A stretch of 64,000 nucleotides of DNA from Metarhizium brunneum (Eukaryota; Ascomycota; Sordariomycetes; Hypocreales; Clavicipitaceae). Location of the stretch: contig NC_089422.1 in the NCBI RefSeq assembly GCF_013426205.1, forward strand, positions 8,893,001 through 8,957,000, given 5' to 3'. A program made the translations under genes and the position numbers. This document shows, one piece after another, positions 32,761-45,890 of the stretch; position 1 is the stretch's first letter, and every line of letters starts with the position of its first letter. The notes beneath the pieces were generated by a model. It saw only the letters and a program-made list of their open reading frames with translations. It was not told where the DNA came from and ran no database searches.

Positions 32761-35700
32761 TATGGGTATATGTAGTCATATATTTGCACCTCGGCCAGGA
32801 TGCGGATCCGAACGCTCGTGAACTTGTGGAAGGCATGGCTCCCGCATGGCAGTCTGCGTCGGTGGCGTTGGTGGCATGGAAAATACTTGATATTTGAAGG
32901 CGGCAAATGGCGGAGAGAATTTGTAATAAATTGTAACATAGAATCTAGTTTCAAGGAACCGCGAGTGACATGGCACTTTGGCGTCGATAGATGGCAAGGG
33001 GGATTTGTGTTTGTGGACCGTGTTTGAAGCCACCTTGTGCCAAGTCTTCCGGTCGTCTTCTTCCCTAACCCCTTGGTCTTGCAGCCAACTTGGATGTAGG
33101 GTAGTTGCCAACCGCTGTGAGGTGTCCCCCGTTGGGAAGTAGTCCACAGCTTGACGGTCTGGATGAAAGAGCATCGAATTGGCCCAGAAAATCAGGCTGG
33201 AACTCTACCGCAGAATAACGGTCGCAAACGCTGTCATGAGTCGTCAAGCTGCAGCGTGACTGAGCGGAGGTGGTCGGGGCAGGCAGGCATTCACCAGAAG
33301 CACGTCACGTAAAGTTATTTTTAGATGCTCCGTCATCTATGGCGGAGCCTCGGGAGGGCGGGGGCCATGCCGTCGACGCATGCACAGGGCTGTGCGATAA
33401 CTGTAGTAGTATGCATCGACGGTTTCCCACTCGACGTGTTACTACTCGGCACAAACGGTCGAGCAGTTTGCTTTTATAGAGGAGCCTGGTTGCCCGCATG
33501 GCTAGAGGGGACGTGCCATGTGCACCGTGCGTGCCCTGTGAGCCTGTGAGCGCTTACACAGCCTTGCTTGATAGACGGGGTTGGTGATGATGTATGTTGG
33601 CGGCATACTCCAGCTAGGAGCCCAACAAGCATTCTATACTGCTCAAGAACAAGTCTCCGGATCGAGTCCGATTGCAAGTGCCGCCGTGTCGTCGTTGTCG
33701 ATACCACAGCGATGATGCGAATCGTGTTTTAGCCGCGAGGCTTCTTTGGCGGCGGCTGTCCCCTTACTCCGCCCTAACACAGGACCTGCACGCTTGTTTG
33801 CAAACATAGTTACAGCTGCCACGGACCAGGTCGCGGGAGTCGAGCGACGGCGTGGCGGATCTCGCAAATAGTACGGAGCACACGGGTGACATATGCTGCG
33901 CCATAAAAATAGCAACCACGTGGATCCGTCCGCGCCAACGCCTGCGAACCCTGCCTGTCTCTTATGAACACGGTCCCAAAAGTCACTGCCCAGGCCCGAG
34001 TCTCGACGTCAAGTTCAGTGGCTCAGTCTCCCTACAGCCGGAGACGTGACAGACGGCGCGGTTGGTGATGCGTGATGCGCCATGACAAAAGTCCATTCGT
34101 CGCTGAAGCGCTGGCCTGTCAAGCGTATGCCCAATGGGGGTGACAACAGGCCTTCGCTGTAACCTCCAGTTGGTCCGTCCTGACACTGAGTGTCTCTTGC
34201 TGTCGCAGCACGTCGCCATGTAGATCTGAGGCAGAACATGACCGAGTTTGACCCAGCTGCGTAGAGCACAGCAGGACATGCAATGCCATCTAAACACAGT
34301 TTCGACCCTGCCTCTGTTGTTTCGGCGGTTGTTCAATGGACTGCACTCCGATCCCAATCGACCGCCGGTGGCGACCGAGTCCTTGCCTCATGCTAAACTT
34401 TGAAAAAGAAGCGTGAAACTATGGCTACCAAAGCGCGTCTCCTGCGGAACCCTGATGTCAGCACAATCAAACAAATCTGGCACGAGCATACCCTGTAATC
34501 GCCCACATGAATGTGAGAGTATCATTGTTGACTGGGTGCCAGTTTGCTTTCCCCGTGGGCGGCGCAGAGCGGCGGCACAGCCTCGACGTCACGGCGCTTT
34601 GTACAGCACGGAGCGGGCTTCATGGAAACAGCCACGTATTGGGCACAATCATGTCTGGACAATCGTGGGCGGTAGTGTTTGCCAAATTGGATCGCGGTTC
34701 ATCCTTCATGTGCAGGCGATCAAAGCCGACGGTTCATTCAACCAGCCCCATCCGACATGTGCACTGCAGCAATGCTCCCTGACGACCTGAAGAAGGAGCA
34801 GCCGGCAGGGTTGAAGGGATGATGAAATAGGTTAGACGTCACCACATGCAGCCAAGAGGGAGGAAAGTGCAGGGCGGATCCAGCCCTGCCACTTGCACTG
34901 ACTAGGCAGGTCCATGAGTCAATTTTCAGAAGGGAGGAAGGAAGGATCGAGAGACACCAAGAGCCTTGCAAATCATATCAAGCGCAAAATAGTGCCGAGA
35001 CTGAGAGACAGAGACGGCCGGAGCAAAGCGGGAGGGGTTGGACCCTGACAATAGAAAGAGCCAGTGTTGGAACGTCGAAAGAAATGAAGACAATGGAAAG
35101 GGAAAAAAACAACAACAAACAACTCGCACCACAATAGCTAGGATGACGCGCATTTGCGGCAAGCACCCGAAGCTAAATCGTCAAGTCCATGGTACCGAGT
35201 ATTTCTATGGAGTACCAACTGCGCAGCTCATCTCCCCCATGTCCTGTGTAACTCTAACGTACCTAGCCTGGGAGGGCACCTTGGTAGGTACCAACTTACT
35301 TCTCCGACCGAACCTACCGAGTGCGGAGATGGATACGGAGAATTGAGTGCGCAATCAATATTGACCGTTGATGAGGTTAACGGCCCATAAAAGACTCTAT
35401 ATTATCAATGCATTATAGCATTAAAAAAGTGCACAAAGTGCATTGCCATCGAGATGAAAGCAAGTGGGAAGAGGAAGGAACCACCGGCGTTCGCCGTTGC
35501 CCTCCCTCCCTTTGCCCACAGGACGCACGATAATGCCCATTCTTCCTCACGAGATTTCCCCCCCCTCGACTACAACCAGTTCATTATTCACACCAGCTTC
35601 TAATACTAGGACCAGACGTTTTGGTCGCAAAACCGGTCTGGCAACACTGGCGCTTGTCTGGCCATCTCTCGCGTCCTTGCGCTCCGCCACGCTCCACGAA

Positions 35701-37631
35701 CCCATGAACAAGGTGCCGTTGCTCTGGTCGGGTCGTTTGCCCCCATTTAAAGCGTCAAGCCACCAGCCAAGGAGATAAGCACGACAAACAACGTTAGTCG
35801 GCCTTGGGTCAACCTTGGGCGCATGGCTGCCACGCCTGCAATGAGGGCGAAGGCTGACTAGTCGGGGAGCTAGTCGGGGGACCAGTCGGATGACAAGCCC
35901 ACCCATTCGCAAACGAGCTTGTCCTTTGTCTATTGTATCACACGATACATGGCAGGTCGCGCCAGTTCGCACCACTCGGCCCCGTTTCGCCGTGTATTGC
36001 ACGATAGGACAGGAACAAAGACAGCCTCGCGGCACTGGCATCAAGCAAGACGAATACTGCGGCAAACCGTGTGCAAAGAAGGGACGCGCGCACACGCGCC
36101 CATCGCCAAGGACACAGACGACACAGACCAGCATGGTGCCTCGATCTGACGTTATTGTGCCGAGTACGGAGTATAGAGCACCAAGCACTCCGTTTGAGAC
36201 TCGGGCCCAAGAACACCCCCCGCTACCGGGTCTCCGTCTCCACGTCCACGGACGATTCGATATTCTGCTGAGATCTGCCGAGTAATAATGTAGGTACGGG
36301 ACACGAATGCTAGAAGCGATTGGCGCGCGTCCTGTTTGTTTGTCGAGAATGGATTTCGAGGCAAAATTGGCTGCCCACATTTGACCTGGGTACAACAGCA
36401 AGGATCACCATCGTCGGCCCCCCATCAGAAAAAAAGCCATCAGCCCGACCCTTGCCGTCTTGTCTCGTCCTCTCGAGCAAGTGACGGGAGAGCTGCCCAT
36501 TCGCGCGGCCGGAGAGCTGCTGGAGCTGCCACGGCAAGCCGTTGCATGTACTACGACTACCAGTACTACTCCTACAAGTACTCTGTAGTACATCTATGTA
36601 TGTGCATGTACATACGTCCCTCTCTCCCCACTCTCTTCGTCCTCTGCGACCGAGACGCTGGCACACCTTGCGACGTTGGCACACTCGGGACCCTGCGATT
36701 CCCCACTGCCCACTCACCCGCTCTGCTCTCCCGCTTCCTTTCTTCTAGCCCTCTCCGTCTTCTTTTTTCCATTTCCCCCTTCCAGTCCGAACATGATCAC
36801 GTCTATTATTAGAAGCCTCCAACGCCAGATCCAGCCCCATCCTGCACCTTCGCCTGCCTTGTTGCTGAAAACCTCCAAGTAGTCGACTGCGCCAGGTACC
36901 GGGCTATTTGACCTGTTTGCAGGGTCCCATCCAACCGTCCTTGTTGGACTTGTCTGCGTGTTGGAGCCGTTGCGACCACCTGCATTTTTGACTTTGCGGC
37001 TGTCGTCGAGACACCTCACCACCTTGCTAGCCGCTGCGACATATCATCACCGACCTTGCCACTACGAGCTTCTGCTGCTTCATTGATACATACGCCTGCC
37101 GACTCGAAGCTTCTTCTCTCCGCGTCGTCTTCAAGCTCGCCCTGTTGCGTCACTCCTAGCCCTGTTTCGCCAGGTTCCCTTCCCTAGGGTTTGTTTAAGC
37201 GTAATCAGAACTTGGCGCCCTTCTTCTATCATTTGTCTCATATTCGCCACTTTTTTTTTTCCCTTCACGCCAAACCGCTGGCAGTATTGACTTGTCCCAT
37301 TGTCGTGACTCGCGAATCGAACCAACAACTCGCAGCATCGCCGTCTACGCCAGCCATCCCTCGAGTCGTGCGCACGCGTCCGTACCCTGTCGACGCCGGG
37401 CAGATTGTGCTGTATACCGACCTAGGCGCAGACAGACGGCAAATACCAGACTCTGCCTTGGAAGTGTCCTTGACTTTCTCGTGGCGGTAATCCCCTCGAC
37501 CGCAGCCTCCTGCAAGCTGCAGCCATCACGGGCGCGCGGGCGCAAGTCCCTTCACCACCTATCCTAGTTTCAAATTGCGTCCTGAACGCTGCATTTGATT
37601 ACGGTCGTGCTTCGGTGCGCATTACGTCACC
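32761..37631. other. Long gene-poor stretch and MADS-box gene leader
   Basis: Almost 4.9 kb without a supported gene. The longest frame (minus, 35547-36401, 284 codons) has no domain, poor composition and several overlapping rivals. A small direct repeat of AGTCGGGG-type units occurs at 35858-35889. From about 36.7 kb onward the plus strand becomes rich in C/T, with several short upstream ORFs, and probably forms a long promoter and 5' leader for the MADS-box gene at 37632. Confidence 0.5.
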
Positions 37632-39731
37632 ATGGGTCGCAGAAAGATTGAGATTAAAGCTATCAAAGACGATCGGAACCGATCAGTGTATGTTGGAACA
37701 TCTGTCACTCGCGTTGCAAACTTAACAACTAACTATGCTTGTTTCTGTAGGACCTTCCTAAAACGAAAAGGCGGCTTGTTTAAGAAAGCGCACGAGTTAT
37801 CCGTACTATGCTCCGTTGACGTTGCCGTTTTCATCTTTGGAAACAATAAGAAGTTGTACGAATACTCATCGTCAGATATGCACCAACTTATTGCCAAATA
37901 CCAATTTGTAAGTCGCCACATGATCACCGTGGTTGTCTTTCCAAAACGCTAGAGCAACGCGGAACTAACCCCTTGCCTCTAGCATGGCGTTCCCAACGAA
38001 CATAAGGGACCTTCGGATTTTAATGGGGGCGACGACGACGACGACGACGACGGTGATGGTACCCCTCCGCGAGGACACGAAGGCTCTGAGCACCAAATGA
38101 TGCCTCCTCAGTTCCACGGCCATGGCCACAGCCAACCTCCATTCGCTCATATTCGCCATCATACTCCCTCCGCATCACCGCCCGTGCCGAATGGCGGACC
38201 ATTTCAAGCACACCCAGGCCACCCGGGGCCTAGAGGTTCCACTCCACAACCGCCGATGGGATCACGACCTGGTTCTAGGAATGATATGCGAAGAATGGCG
38301 CCTAACAGTATGGTGCCCCAACCTCACGGTGCACATCCTGGAATTGCATATATGCCCACGCCCCCAATTTACCAAGGGCCGAATCAGCCTGGCATGATGG
38401 GACCGCAACCGGCCGGACAATATCCCTATGCACCTCAACACCAACATCACCCGCACCACCATCACCAACAACAACAACAACAACAGCAGCAGCAGCAGCA
38501 GCATCAGTCTTATGTGGACGATAGGAGACCCTCTGCTCCGCCAGCATATGCTCCGCAACCGCCACCCCATGCTATTCCCGTCGCATCCCGACCTGAGCCA
38601 TCACCGCCTCACACTGCCAGCCAGCAACAGCCGCTGGCCCCTCAACATCCTGTACCGCATATTTCTCCTCCTCCACAGCCTGATCGGCGACCTCAAGATC
38701 CTCCGCCCCCGCCGCGCGTTGAACCCAAGACCGAACTTTTGGACAGACAGCCATTAGGGTTAAATACTGATATTGCCATCAAGAAGCTGCCGCAAAGAAA
38801 GTCACACAGCATATTTACACCCATCGAGGAGAACCGATCTATTCTATCACAACATCTGGCTTCCTTTGCAAGCGAATCTCAAGGTATCAAAACAGAATCG
38901 AATCGTTCTCAATCTGTAGATGCCTCATCCCGCGGCGGTCCATCAGCATCCCCACAGCTAAAGCGATCAAGTACGCAAAACAGCCTCGACAAGGCTCGAG
39001 CCGCATCTGTTTCGTCAGGGCCAGAAAGCGCATTCACCCCCCCTTCAAGATCAAATAGTCTCAAGATTGGTGGTCCTGGCGGTGGCTCACGACCCAGAGG
39101 CCCTCGTCTAACTGTCCAGATTCCCGACGGTGCATCAGAGCCAGGCAGTGCCGGTGGCGAATCAAACTCTCCTCATAACTCAACCATTACACCAACTCAA
39201 GCTCCTCGACATAACTCGGTCGTTCTTCCACCACCGTCTCCTTCCGCATCGGCTCTTCTCTCCGCCGGTGCCACGGGCCCGCCGAATCCTTTTGCTCGAC
39301 CGCCACCCCAGCAAAACGTCAACGGTGAGACGCCAGTGTCAGCATTGCCTTCACGATTCCTCGGCCATGAGCTTCTACCGAGCCCTGGTAGCTTTTACCA
39401 GGATTGGAATTTTCGTGGAAACGATAGCAACACGTTGCCCAGTCCGCTCAACTTTGCAACGCCTGTTGTGGGCACGGGGCCTAGCTTTCTGAGGGATGAC
39501 CACCATGGCAGCGGGGCCAACAACAATAGCAGCACAAGTAACAACAGCAGCGGTAGTACAGCATCTACCGCAGCTACTACCACAAATACTACAGCGACAA
39601 GTGGCACAATGTCGACTGGTGTCCCACTGAGAATGACGAAACGCAAGAGCCCCGAGTTTGGAGGCGGGGGCCATGGCGAAAGTCAAGAAGATGCAACTGA
39701 AGCCAAGAGGCTCAAAGTCGAGTACACATGA
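37632..39731 (+). CDS. rlm1: MADS-box transcription factor, MEF2/Rlm1 type
   Basis: Three exons, 37632-37687, 37751-37907 and 37983-39731, give 653 residues. Intron 1 (37688-37750) has donor GTATGT and intron 2 (37908-37982) has donor GTAAGT; both split the MADS region at positions common in fungi. Residues 1-57 are the MADS box, starting [19 protein letters not shown] and containing [20 protein letters not shown]; the MEF2-type extension with [16 protein letters not shown] follows. The rest is low-complexity: a poly-Asp run, a His/Gln-rich block with about 13 Gln, then Pro-, Ser- and Asn/Thr-rich regions, ending with a basic motif (TKRKSPEF). Rlm1-type factors act downstream of the cell-wall-integrity MAP kinase; SP/TP sites are frequent here. 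It is convergent with the FAS1 gene. Confidence 0.94.
38465..38503 (+). repeat. CAA/CAG repeat encoding polyglutamine
   Basis: Six CAA codons then six CAG codons in the MADS-box gene, directly after a His-rich block. A poly-Asp GAC run lies at 38029-38048. Both are candidates for length variation between strains. Confidence 0.85.
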
Positions 39732-40510
39732 GAGAACTGTTGGGATGAATTTCTTTCTGTTTGGGTTTACTACGAGTAGCCCTTGTGAAACTGATACCCC
39801 GTTTTTCTATGTACATGCTGATTATTTTTGTTGCTTACCAACTTGGAATGACAGCTTTGTTTTGTATATCAGGGAAAACAGCCTGGGTTCCTGTCTCTAT
39901 TTGTTCCTGACAGAACCGATGGCTGGATTTTCATTATTTTTTGTTTATTTGGTGGTCTTTATATTCCAGGCTGATATGTAGCCCGTGTTAAGGGGTCCTG
40001 TGCGGAATTTGGATTGGCATTTGTTGTTTTGTTATTGGCAACAGTGTGCAACATTTTTGGAAAGAGATACGGACCATTATCGAGGTTGTTTGAATGTGTG
40101 GTAAGGCTATGGTATGACCTTGTAGGTGTGATGTGGTATAGGCGTTTGTTTGCAACATGATTAGACTTGTTGAATGGATTGTTAACGAGTGAGGCGACGA
40201 AAACGTGTCGTTGCGACAGTGACATGGTCCGCTCTGCTTGGTGACTTTGGTGCGTGCTACGATATACCGAGAATTCGGGGGCCAGTCTGCGACGGCAGAG
40301 CGATTTTTTGGCAGTCGATGGCATGTGTCTATATTACATCGTTTGTTGATTCGTGATCCCTTGTATCTTGTACATCCCGTGACGTCATCTAAATCGTCTG
40401 TAAAATCACTTCGTCACTTCATTACTTGTATGAAATTCCATGTCAGGCCAAGTATAGAAAAAAAACAAAAAAAAAAAAACAAAAATCGAGGCCCTCATAC
40501 ATTCATGGCC
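39732..40510. other. Shared 3' region of convergent MADS-box and FAS1 genes
   Basis: No gene is seen. The plus strand is T-rich after the MADS-box stop. On the FAS1 side, an A-rich tract at 40458-40484 lies about 30 bp beyond that gene's stop and would read as U-rich in its transcript, in keeping with a 3' end. Confidence 0.5.
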
Positions 40511-41270
40511 CTACGTGTAGTTGATAACGCCCCTGATGATCCACTGGGAACCGTCCGGTTAGCGTCGAGTCGACGGCGTGGTCACACGAGGCACTTACCA
40601 GCTCGCCATTTGAAACCCGACTGGCCACCCGGTCGACGGCGACGCGGTCGGGCATCAGGACCCTCTGGCCGTCGCTCTCCTCCTCCCACCATATCTCCCT
40701 CCCGGCGAGGGTCTTTGCCTTTTCGCCTCGCGGCCAGGGGCTCTGGGCGACGAGGTGCGCCTCCACGAAGCGCAGGAGGTTCTTGTTGGCGCGGTCCTGG
40801 CCCCCCGTGCCGTCGTAGGCCTGGGACCCGAGGGCGCGGTAGTCGGCGGGCGACTCCCACGGCTTGCGGGGGAGGCTGTCGACGGCCGAGTTGAGGGGGG
40901 CGAGGACGGTGGTGCGGGCGGACAGGTCGGCCAGGAGGGACGACGTCGACTCGCAGAGGCGCGTGAAGGACGAGAAGGACGATATGGAGCGCAGGGGCCC
41001 GATGGTGTCGCTGAGCGAGACCTGCGGCTGGGCCTGGGGCTCGTACTTGTTCTCGTGGGCGTCTTGGTCTTTGGGAGGAGGGGGAGGCGGGCTGCTGCCG
41101 GTTTTGAACTTGATTGCGGGCGGAGGGGGGGTTTCTTGCGCGTAGGACTTGTTGTCCGGCTGGGCGGGGAGGCGGTCGCCGCCGGGCATGATGGGTTGCT
41201 GCTGGGCGAGAGGGTTGAAGGCGGCAGAGGCGGCGGCGGCGGAGATGAGGCCGGCGACGAGGGGTTTCAT
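40511..41270 (-). CDS. Secreted fasciclin (FAS1)-domain protein
   Basis: Two exons, 41270-40599 and 40543-40511, give 234 residues. The 55-nt intron (40598-40544) has donor GTAAGT, branch GCTAAC and acceptor CCCAG. It joins NGEL to WIIRGVINYT at the stop, matching the usual NGE-W-x-x-x-GVINY end of this fungal FAS1 group. Without splicing the ORF would read 31 unrelated residues. Residues 1-17 are a signal peptide (MKPLVAGLISAAAASAA). Residues 45-85 are Pro-rich, and residues about 88-234 are one FAS1 domain with TTVLAPLNSAVDSL as the H1-like motif. Fungal homologues are secreted or vacuolar and poorly studied. Very high GC makes an opposite-strand ORF (40755-41306) appear; that is a shadow. 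Confidence 0.9.
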
Positions 41271-43477
41271 GCCGCTGGTAACTTACAAAGGGGACGTTTG
41301 GTGTAGCGGTTCTGGGATGGGAATTTGACGGTTGTGACTGGGGGAAATTGTTTGTTGCGGTGGTGGGTGATTATACCGGTGTCCTAGCTGTCTGGGGATG
41401 TTCGGATGGCGACGTACGTCACGAGAGAGGGCTGTTGAGGAGAAAGTGGAAATGTACGGATTAGGCAATGCCCGCCGGCTCTTGCCCCGCCGACAGAGGA
41501 CATGCTACCGGTTTGAACTTGCGGGGACCCTGGGTCGAGATATGTTGATTCAATTGTTTCGTGTTAGCACCAAAGGGTGACCCTTGAAAAATACATGCAA
41601 TATTGATGTGGTTTACTGGGGGCGCATGGCGATGGCCGTTTTGCTGGCAGGCGCAAGGGAATCTGTGGCGGCTGGTTGGTGGAAATGGAATCAACCGGCG
41701 GGTATTGAGGCTCGGTAAATGAGACGATTGAGACGATGTCGATGCCGCAATCGGACCTCGTTGTGTTTGAATTGTTGGTTTGCTTGTTGGGGTGCGCGTT
41801 GGAAAATGATGCAGAATGACAGTCGATTTCTCGAAAACTAAACTCGAGGTGTGCGGTGAGCAAAGTGCGCACATGTCAAGAACTCGGTGTCCATTGCAAG
41901 CGACTTCCCCAGACCGCTCCAGACTAAGCTATATTGAGTCGAGTCCCCGGACTCTACTCTCCGCGGGGAAATGCCTTGCTTGCCAACCGTCGACACTTTG
42001 TGAATCACGAGAGTCGTCTGGGGTCGTGGCAAATACTACAGACACGGGGCCTTTGAACATGTGAAAGTGGTGGTGGCGTGTCGCTGCGGACTGTTGCAGC
42101 TCACGAGGGACTTGAGCGCTTCCAGGCTGCGGGTGGCCAATGGGCAAACCGCCATTCTGGTCATTCGCTGACTTGATTGAGAACCCAATTGGCCAGCGTG
42201 GTGGAGATGGTTGACTGGTCACTCTGGTAAGACGTGGAGCCCCAGGTACCAAGGCTTTGTTTGCATCGAGAGTCAGGGTGGAATTCACATGTCAGCCCAG
42301 ATGTGAAAGCATGGCAGTACTTTCGTCCAAGCATGTGCGCTTATGGCGTATGGACACAACAAGATTGTGCTGCAGTGAAATAATATCCGACAGTTAAACC
42401 CAATGCAACCCGTGGACGCAACGCTTTTTAAAAGGGGACGAGGGAGAGAATACTGGAATCCGTGACGGGACAAGCGACTTCGTTTGCCAGGGTGGACAGC
42501 TGGGCTCGGTGTCCATGGTGTGTGCGGGATGAAGCCTGTCGCCATCATCGACTAACTCGTGGAAGGCATAGACACGCTGACACGGTGCTTAAGCCTGACT
42601 GATACTGAATCGACCGCGAGAAATTGGGTTTGTCAATCGTTCCAACAACCGAGAGAGCTCTGCCGGGTCCTTGTGATTGGGGTCCAACGTTGTAACAGAG
42701 CTGATCGGAATGAGTGGTCGAACTGGCGTGTCCGTTCCCGTCCAACACTGGGGACCACAGACCCGACCACTCCACAAGGTGAGCAGGTCGGTGCATGCGA
42801 TGCGGAGAGGGTTGGAGAAGCTCGGGCACAGAAACCACTGACAATGAAATTTGTCTTCCCAGTTAAATCATCGTGTTCTAGGACCGAAAATCCGGCGTGA
42901 TTTTGCCTTCTTACATGTGTGCACTTGTGCGTCCTTTTAACACAGCATCTTCGGCTGCTCCTGCCCTTTGTCTCCTGCTGACATCAGAGAGGGAAGGAAC
43001 ACCGGTCACGCCAGCCGACTCGTAGTGGGGCCACGCTGCCATTTAGACCACTCACAGAGCTTCCATATGGGTACGCTTGCCCACACTTCTGCTCCACGGC
43101 AACTGTCGCCGCTCGCCTCCTCTGGGGCGGACACCCCCCCATTCCCAGCAAGCACGGCCCATGGCTCTTGCCCCAGAAAGCCAGAACAGCCAAACTTCGA
43201 CCTCGGCTGTCTGGACTTCTGGAGTGGGCTGCTTCCCCGTCCTCGGCGGAAAACCTCCCAGTCCATCACACGCCCCAGAAACCGAGAAACTTCTTAAAAC
43301 TCCCATCACCGAGATTCCCTTCCTGACCTTTCATTTCTTCCTCCCCATCACCTCTGTCCTGCCACCATCCCATTCTCTCCCTATTCCCGCTGTATATCCT
43401 TGCTCTCCCATCCTTCGAGCGCAAACAGCAGCGTCGTTTCTCTCCCTTCTCAATATACCCCCGCATACTCTTACACC
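41271..43477. other. Divergent promoter region of 2.2 kb
   Basis: Lies between the divergent FAS1 and fumarate reductase genes. Only short frames occur and no gene is supported. 43300-43470 is a C/T-rich leader directly before the start at 43478, a feature of well-expressed fungal genes. Confidence 0.5.
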
Positions 43478-45890
43478 ATGGCTCCTCGTGTGATTGTCGT
43501 CGGTGGTGGCCGTAAGTCTTGCAGATTGATGTTTCCTGTGCGATTGTAACATTGGCCCTGTCATTTGCTTGGCCTGGCTTTGCTTTTGCGCGATGAGCCT
43601 GACATGGAAGTTCGGCATGTTTGGCGACATGTGGCGACAACGGCGGGAATATCCGCAAAAGCAAACGCTTGCCAGCGAAGCTGACTGCCAGTATCGCTCG
43701 TAACCCTGTATTACGGGAAGCTAACCATTTGTTCTCGCATAGTGTCTGGCCTGAGCGCTGCTCACACCATCTACCTGGCAGGTGGCAACGTCGTTGTCCT
43801 GGATAAGCAGGGTAAGTAGAATCGCGATTCTTGATATTTCGCCTGGGACATGCCTTGATTTCGCTGTGACGAGTTTCACGAGTGCTATTTCACAGGCTGG
43901 ATGGTGGAAACATGCGAAATCTGGCATTTTGGCTCCCATGGCACGTCCTAGCCATTTCCATATACTGACCGACATGTGCCTGCGTACAGGTTTCTTCGGA
44001 GGAAACTCCACCAAAGCCACATCCGGTATCAACGGTGCCTTGACAAGAACACAGGTCGAGCACGGTATTCCCGACAGTGTCAAGCAGTTCTACGACGATA
44101 CCCTCAAGTCAGCCCGTGACAAGGCTCGCCCCGATCTCATCAAGGTCCTTACCTACAAGTCTGCTGCTGCTGTTGAGTGGCTCCAGGACGTGTTTGACCT
44201 CGACCTCACTCTCGTCTCCCGTCTCGGGTAAGTTTTATACATTCTCACGACCCATCTACATAATTTCGGCATTTCAACCGTCTACGGGCGGATTTTTGCG
44301 GGAAGCTGAGATGGAATTCCATGGATCATGAAGTTAACGTTGTACAGTGGTCACTCGCAGCCCCGAACCCACCGTGGTCATGATGCCAAGTTCCCTGGTA
44401 TGGCCATCACCTACGCCCTCATGCAGCGCATCGAAGAGCTTTCCGAGACCGAGCCTCACCGAGTCACGATCATCAAGAAGGCTCGCGTCACCAATCTGAA
44501 CAAGGATGGCAACAACATCACTGGTGTCACCTACGAGGCCGACGGCCAGACTGCCTCTCTCGACGGCCCTGTTGTTCTGGCGACTGGCGGTTATGCCGCC
44601 GACTTTGGAGACACTTCTCTGCTCCAGAAGCATCGCCCCGATACCATGGGACTTGCCACCACCAACGGCACCCACGCCACTGGTGACGGCCAGAAGATGG
44701 TCATGGCCATTGGCGGCAATGGCATCGACATGGACAAGGTGCAGGTCCACCCCACTGGCCTGGTCGACCCCAAGGACCCTGGATCCAAGTGGAAGTTCCT
44801 GGCTGCCGAGGCTCTCCGTGGTGAGGGTGGCATCCTCCTCAACGGCGATGGTGACCGATTCTGCGATGAGCTCGGCCACCGCGACTATGTCTCCGGCATG
44901 ATCTTCAAGGAGAAGGACAAGGGCAAGTACCCCGTCCGCCTTATCCTCAACTCCAAGGCCTCCAAGACACTCGACTTCCACACCCGCCATTACTCTGGCC
45001 GTGGTCTCATGCGAAAGATGACGGGCCAGGAACTGGCCAAGGAGATTGGCTGCACTCCTGACCATCTCCAGAAGACCTTCCAGACGTACAACTCCATTGC
45101 CGATGGCAAGCAGAAGGACCCTTGGGGCAAGAAGTTCTTCCACAACATGCCCGTGGATATCAACGACGACTTCCACGTTGCTCTTATGGAGCCCGTCCTC
45201 CACTTCACCATGGGTGGTATTGAGATCAACGACAAGGCACAGGTCCTCAACCAGGAGAAGAAGCCCTTTGACGGTCTCTTCGCCTGTGGCGAGTTGGCTG
45301 GTGGTGTTCACGGCGCCAACCGTCTGGGTGGCTCTTCGCTGCTCGGCTGCGTCGTTTACGGCCGTGTTGCTGGTGACTCGGCTAGCAACTACCTCTTCCA
45401 GCAGGCCCTTTCCGGCTCGGCCGCTGGGGCCGCCGCCCAGCGTCTGGGACAAATCTCCCTTCACCTCGATCCCTCCGCCCCTGGCAAGCTGACCGTCGAG
45501 TGGGCCAACGGTGGCTCGGGCTCCGGTGCTGTTGCCGTCCAGCAGCAGGCCGGCGCCGCTCCTGCTGCTGCCGCTCCCGCCGGTGAGTCCGCCGCCAAGG
45601 CCAAGCCCGACCCCAAGGCCTTCAAGATCCCCGAGACCGAATACACTATGGAGGAGGTGGCTAAACATAACAAGGAGGGCGACCTGTGGGTGGTAGTTAA
45701 GGGCGTCGTCATGGACCTCAGCAACTGGCTCGACGAGCACCCCGGCGGTCCCCAGGCCATTAAGAACTTCATGGGCCGCGACGCCACCGAGGAGTTTGAG
45801 ATGTTGCACGACGACGAAGTTATCCCCAAGTACGCCCCCGAGCAGGTCATTGGCCGTGTCAAGGGCCAGGAGCCAACGCTCGAGTTCTAA
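43478..45890 (+). CDS. Soluble fumarate reductase with C-terminal cytochrome b5 domain
   Basis: Four exons, 43478-43511, 43743-43811, 43990-44227 and 44348-45890, give 627 residues. Introns are 231, 178 and 120 nt, all with GTAAGT-type donors. The first exon holds only MAPRVIVVGGG, the start of the FAD-binding Rossmann motif, completed as GGGLSGLSAA. Flavocytochrome-c motifs follow: GGNSTKATSGINGA, HSQPRTHRGH and GVHGANRLGGSSLLGC. An Ala/Pro linker leads to a cytochrome b5 domain (from about residue 545), with heme ligands in HPGG and in FEMLHDDE. The enzyme reduces fumarate to succinate using reduced flavin; no targeting peptide is seen, so a cytosolic role is likely. The b5-fused form is common in filamentous fungi. 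Codon use is strongly biased, suggesting high expression. Confidence 0.95.

Noticed and set aside
35547..36401. 284-codon minus-strand ORF
   Set aside because: No recognisable domain, overlapping long frames on the other strand and in other phases, odd composition; more likely chance in GC-rich DNA.
40755..41306. 183-codon plus-strand ORF opposite the FAS1 gene
   Set aside because: Gly/Val/Arg-rich shadow of the FAS1 frame, no domain.
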